64,000 nucleotides of DNA from Mesorhizobium sp. CAU 1732 (GTDB lineage Bacteria > Pseudomonadota > Alphaproteobacteria > Rhizobiales > Rhizobiaceae), in contig NZ_JBDQQR010000001.1 in assembly GCF_039888675.1 (NCBI RefSeq), positions 372,001-436,000 on the forward strand, given 5' to 3'. The stretch's first letter is position 1. Each line of letters opens with the position of its first letter. Position numbers and translations under genes: made by a program. The notes under the pieces are model-generated. The model had not been told where the DNA came from. It did not search any database and worked only from the letters and a program-made list of their open reading frames with translations. This document shows positions 61,823-64,000 of the stretch, piece by piece.

Positions 61823-62892
61823 GCCTTGATTTCACTTCCCGACTTCATCTTGTGTCGCGACGCGTTGCGATGCTCCTGATGGCCGGCGCTGCCGCCGCCT
61901 CGTTCTCCGCAGCTCCCGCATCGGCCGAAGAACCGGACCTTTCGGACGTCACGCTGAATGTCGGCATCTTCCAGGAGGTCCAGTTCCTCCAGATCGCACT
62001 GACCGATCACTTCAAGGATACGCCCTACAAGATCGAATGGGTCCGCCTGAACGGCGCGGGCGGAACCATGCAGGCGCTCGGCGCCGGCGCGATCGACCTG
62101 AGCTGGGGTCTGAGCGACGTGGCCGTGCCCAATGCGTCCGCCCTCGACGTCGCGCCGTGGACCGCCGACACCGCGCCGCTGAAGCACATCGCGCTGCTCG
62201 CACCTCTGGACGCCGCCGCCTATCCGTCCCACGTCATCGTCGCCAACACGGCAAGCGGCATTACCGCGCTCGATCAGGTCGCCGGCCACAGCTACACCTA
62301 TCAGGAAGGCGGCAACAGCGCGGCCGCGGCGCTGCTCGCGCTGAAGTCCGTCGGACTCACGGCCGATGACGTCGACATCACGCTCATCCCGGCCGATTCC
62401 ATTCCGGCGTCGGTGATCTCGGGCGCGGTGGATGTCGCGACAGTGCAGTGGGCGCAAATCCAGGAGGCGCTGGACGACGGCACGGTCACACGCCTCGCGT
62501 CGAGCTATGAAGCCGGCTTCCCGGGTTATACCTCGATCACCGCGCGCACGCAGTCGATCGAGGATCCCAAGAAGAGCGCCGCGATCGCCGACTTCCTGAC
62601 GCGCGCCACCGCCTACTCCAACTGGCGGGTCGACCACCTCGAAGCCGTCGCGCAGACCTATGTCGAGGCGCAGCAGTTGAACCCGGATCAGGCGGCGCGC
62701 GCGGCCGCGAGTGCGGCAACGACCATCGTGCCGCTCGTCGCAGGCGGCGAGGGCGTGAAGATCCAGACCGAGCTCCAAGATGCACTTTTCGCCAGCGGGT
62801 TCCTCGCCCGCGAGGTCGATTACTCGCAGCTCTACGACGACCGTTTCGCAGATGCGATCGAGGCCGGCGAGGCGCTTGGCGCGACGGAGTAA
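61819..62892 (+). CDS. ssuA: Aliphatic sulfonate ABC transporter binding protein (SsuA-like)
   Basis: A 357-residue periplasmic binding protein of the SsuA/THI5 family. A long signal peptide (RVAMLLMAGAAAASFSAAPA) ends near ASA at residue 36. The mature protein has WVRLNGAGGTMQALGAGAID, LSWGLSDVAVPNASA, TYQEGGNSAAAALLALKSVG and DVATVQWAQIQEAL. It would bind an organosulfonate and hand it to SsuC. It starts with ATGA overlap to ssuB. Confidence 0.87.
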   Translation: MSLDFTSRLHLVSRRVAMLLMAGAAAASFSAAPASAEEPDLSDVTLNVGIFQEVQFLQIALTDHFKDTPYKIEWVRLNGAGGTMQALGAGAIDLSWGLSDVAVPNASALDVAPWTADTAPLKHIALLAPLDAAAYPSHVIVANTASGITALDQVAGHSYTYQEGGNSAAAALLALKSVGLTADDVDITLIPADSIPASVISGAVDVATVQWAQIQEALDDGTVTRLASSYEAGFPGYTSITARTQSIEDPKKSAAIADFLTRATAYSNWRVDHLEAVAQTYVEAQQLNPDQAARAAASAATTIVPLVAGGEGVKIQTELQDALFASGFLAREVDYSQLYDDRFADAIEAGEALGATE

Positions 62893-62900
62893 TGCCGCAC

Positions 62901-62929
62901 GACAGCCGCCCGTCCGACGGGCGGCTGTC
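62901..62929 (+). promoter_or_regulatory. Stem-loop between ssuA and the SsuD-like gene
   Basis: GACAGCCGCCCGTC pairs with its complement around a single central base. It has no T-tract. It lies in the 72-base gap and may tune expression of the monooxygenase relative to the transporter. Confidence 0.55.
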
Positions 62930-62964
62930 ACACCCGCTTCTGGCAAGCACCCACAGGTGACATC

Positions 62965-64000
62965 ATGACCGCCCCCCATTTCCACTGGTTCCTGCCCACG
63001 ACCTATGACAGCCGGGATGTCATGCCGTCGGGCACCAACTATCGCGCGCCGGATATCGGCTATCTGGCGGACGTCGCGCGCGCGGCCGAGCGAAACGGCT
63101 TCGAATCGTTGCTGACGCCAACGGGTATCCAGTGCGAGGACGCGTGGCTCGTCACCGCAGCGCTCACCGCGCTGACCGAGCGTATCAAGTTCCTGATCGC
63201 GTTCCGGCCGGGATATCTCCTGCCCACACTGGCCGCGCAGATGGCAGCGAGCTTCCAGAGGCTTTCGAACAACCGGCTGGCGCTCAACATCGTCACGGGC
63301 GGCAACGATGCCGATCAGCGGGGCTATGGCGATTACCTCGACAAGGACAGCCGCTACGCACGCACGAGCGAGTTTCTCGACGTCCTGAAACTGTGCTGGG
63401 AGGGCAAGGGGCAGTCCTACGAGGGCCAATTCTACAAATTCGAGAATGGCGGCAATGAGATACCGCTGGCCCACAGGCCGAAGATTTTCTTCGGCGGCGC
63501 ATCCGATGCGGCGCAGGACGTCGCGGTGCGCCATGTCGATGTGCAACTCATGTTCGGAGAGCCGCCCCGCATGGCCGGCGAACGGATTGCGGCGCTTCGG
63601 GAACGGGCCCGGCTGGCCGGTCGCGAGATCGAGTTCGGCATCCGCATCCACGTGGTGACGCGCGATACGGAGGATGCCGCCTGGCGCGAGGCGGAACGGC
63701 TTTTGTCCAACATGGATTTCAGCCTGGTGCGCAAGCAGCAGAACGCGATCGAAAAATCTCAGGCCGTCGGCCAGCAGCGCATGATCGACGTGAAGAAGGA
63801 CCTCACCATCGATATCGATGCGCTGGAGAATGGCAGTTTCGACGTGCGCTCGTTGCAGGTTCACCCCAATATATGGGCGGGAACCGGCCTGCTGCGCGGC
63901 GGCGGCGGAAGCACCGCACTGGTGGGCAGCCACCAGCAGATCGCCGAACGCATTCGCGAGTACCAGTCGGTCGGCATCAGCCACTTCATCCTGTCCGGCT
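62965..64000 (+). CDS. ssuD: FMNH2-dependent alkanesulfonate monooxygenase (SsuD-like), cut by window end
   Basis: An LLM-family monooxygenase open to the last base of the window, so its C-terminus is missing; 345 residues are visible of about 380-390. It starts MTAPHFHWFLPTTYDSRDVM. Landmarks are GIQCEDAWLVTAALTALTER, FRPGYLLPTLAAQMAA, LALNIVTGGNDADQRGYGD and the SsuD hallmark GTGLLRGGGGSTALVGSH. It releases sulfite from alkanesulfonates for sulfur supply, using reduced flavin from a partner reductase not seen in the window. The cytoplasmic enzyme fits directly after the ssu-type transporter. Confidence 0.92.
   Translation, partial: MTAPHFHWFLPTTYDSRDVMPSGTNYRAPDIGYLADVARAAERNGFESLLTPTGIQCEDAWLVTAALTALTERIKFLIAFRPGYLLPTLAAQMAASFQRLSNNRLALNIVTGGNDADQRGYGDYLDKDSRYARTSEFLDVLKLCWEGKGQSYEGQFYKFENGGNEIPLAHRPKIFFGGASDAAQDVAVRHVDVQLMFGEPPRMAGERIAALRERARLAGREIEFGIRIHVVTRDTEDAAWREAERLLSNMDFSLVRKQQNAIEKSQAVGQQRMIDVKKDLTIDIDALENGSFDVRSLQVHPNIWAGTGLLRGGGGSTALVGSHQQIAERIREYQSVGISHFILSG

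Noticed and set aside
61771..63984. A 737-codon minus-strand frame across ssuA and the SsuD-like gene
   Set aside because: Antisense shadow of two clearly recognisable genes; no motifs of its own.

Overview
The window is about 64 kb of GC-rich chromosome. It looks like an alphaproteobacterium of the Hyphomicrobiales, probably a Mesorhizobium-, Phyllobacteriaceae- or Rhizobiaceae-like soil or plant-associated bacterium. The inference rests on the gene families (many ABC and TRAP uptake operons, an IalB-family protein, CsgH), on a rhizobial-type GAGCATCGGA palindromic repeat, and on a small-RNA-like element between polA and a dipeptidase gene. No rRNA, tRNA, insertion sequence, phage gene or CRISPR array was seen.

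Region 1 (1-16.3 kb) is a plant cell-wall sugar and uronate island. It opens with kduI (cut by the window edge), kduD and a KdgF-like cupin, followed by gnd. A LacI-family repressor gene converges on gnd and diverges from a sugar ABC operon. The divergent promoter region carries two near-identical perfect palindromes built on CTGTAACGTTACAG. The ABC operon (binding protein, two permeases, ATPase) runs into a sugar-phosphate isomerase, a Gfo/Idh/MocA dehydrogenase, an aldo/keto reductase, a GH43 beta-xylosidase, a TolB-like propeller, a second isomerase and rpe. Together these suggest uptake of oligosaccharides, removal of pentose units, conversion of uronate and feeding into the pentose phosphate pathway.

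Region 2 (16.3-32 kb) is mostly housekeeping: an arginine/proline-rich conserved protein, a macro-domain protein just downstream of polA, polA, a candidate small RNA, an M20 dipeptidase, an RNase D-like exonuclease, an acyltransferase, an oppABC operon with a fused oppDF ATPase, pyrE and an IalB-family protein.

Region 3 (32-40 kb) is a curli-type functional amyloid locus: a small secreted protein, CsgG, a 1322-residue secreted protein made of about 48 curlin-like repeats, CsgH, a second curlin-repeat protein, CsgF, and a third small curlin-repeat protein on the opposite strand. CsgE and CsgD were not seen. The giant curlin is the most striking single gene in the window.

Region 4 (40-59 kb) is catabolic. 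It holds an L-2-hydroxyglutarate oxidase-like protein; a histidine-ammonia-lyase-family protein that lacks the Ala-Ser-Gly needed for the MIO cofactor, overlapping an ornithine-cyclodeaminase-family gene; and a divergent betaine-type ABC transporter operon continuing into two luciferase-like flavin monooxygenases and a hydratase. One reading is uptake and cleavage of a trimethylated (betaine) amino acid. After a TetR gene comes a compact operon of a quinate/shikimate-dehydrogenase-like enzyme, an SMP-30 lactonase, two tandem TRAP binding proteins, TRAP permeases and an atypical type II dehydroquinase. This suggests catabolism of a hydroaromatic acid such as quinate. An aldehyde dehydrogenase and a spermidine-synthase-like protein follow.

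Region 5 (60-64 kb) is an ssu-type sulfonate operon (permease, ATPase, binding protein, SsuD-like monooxygenase) that runs off the end of the window.
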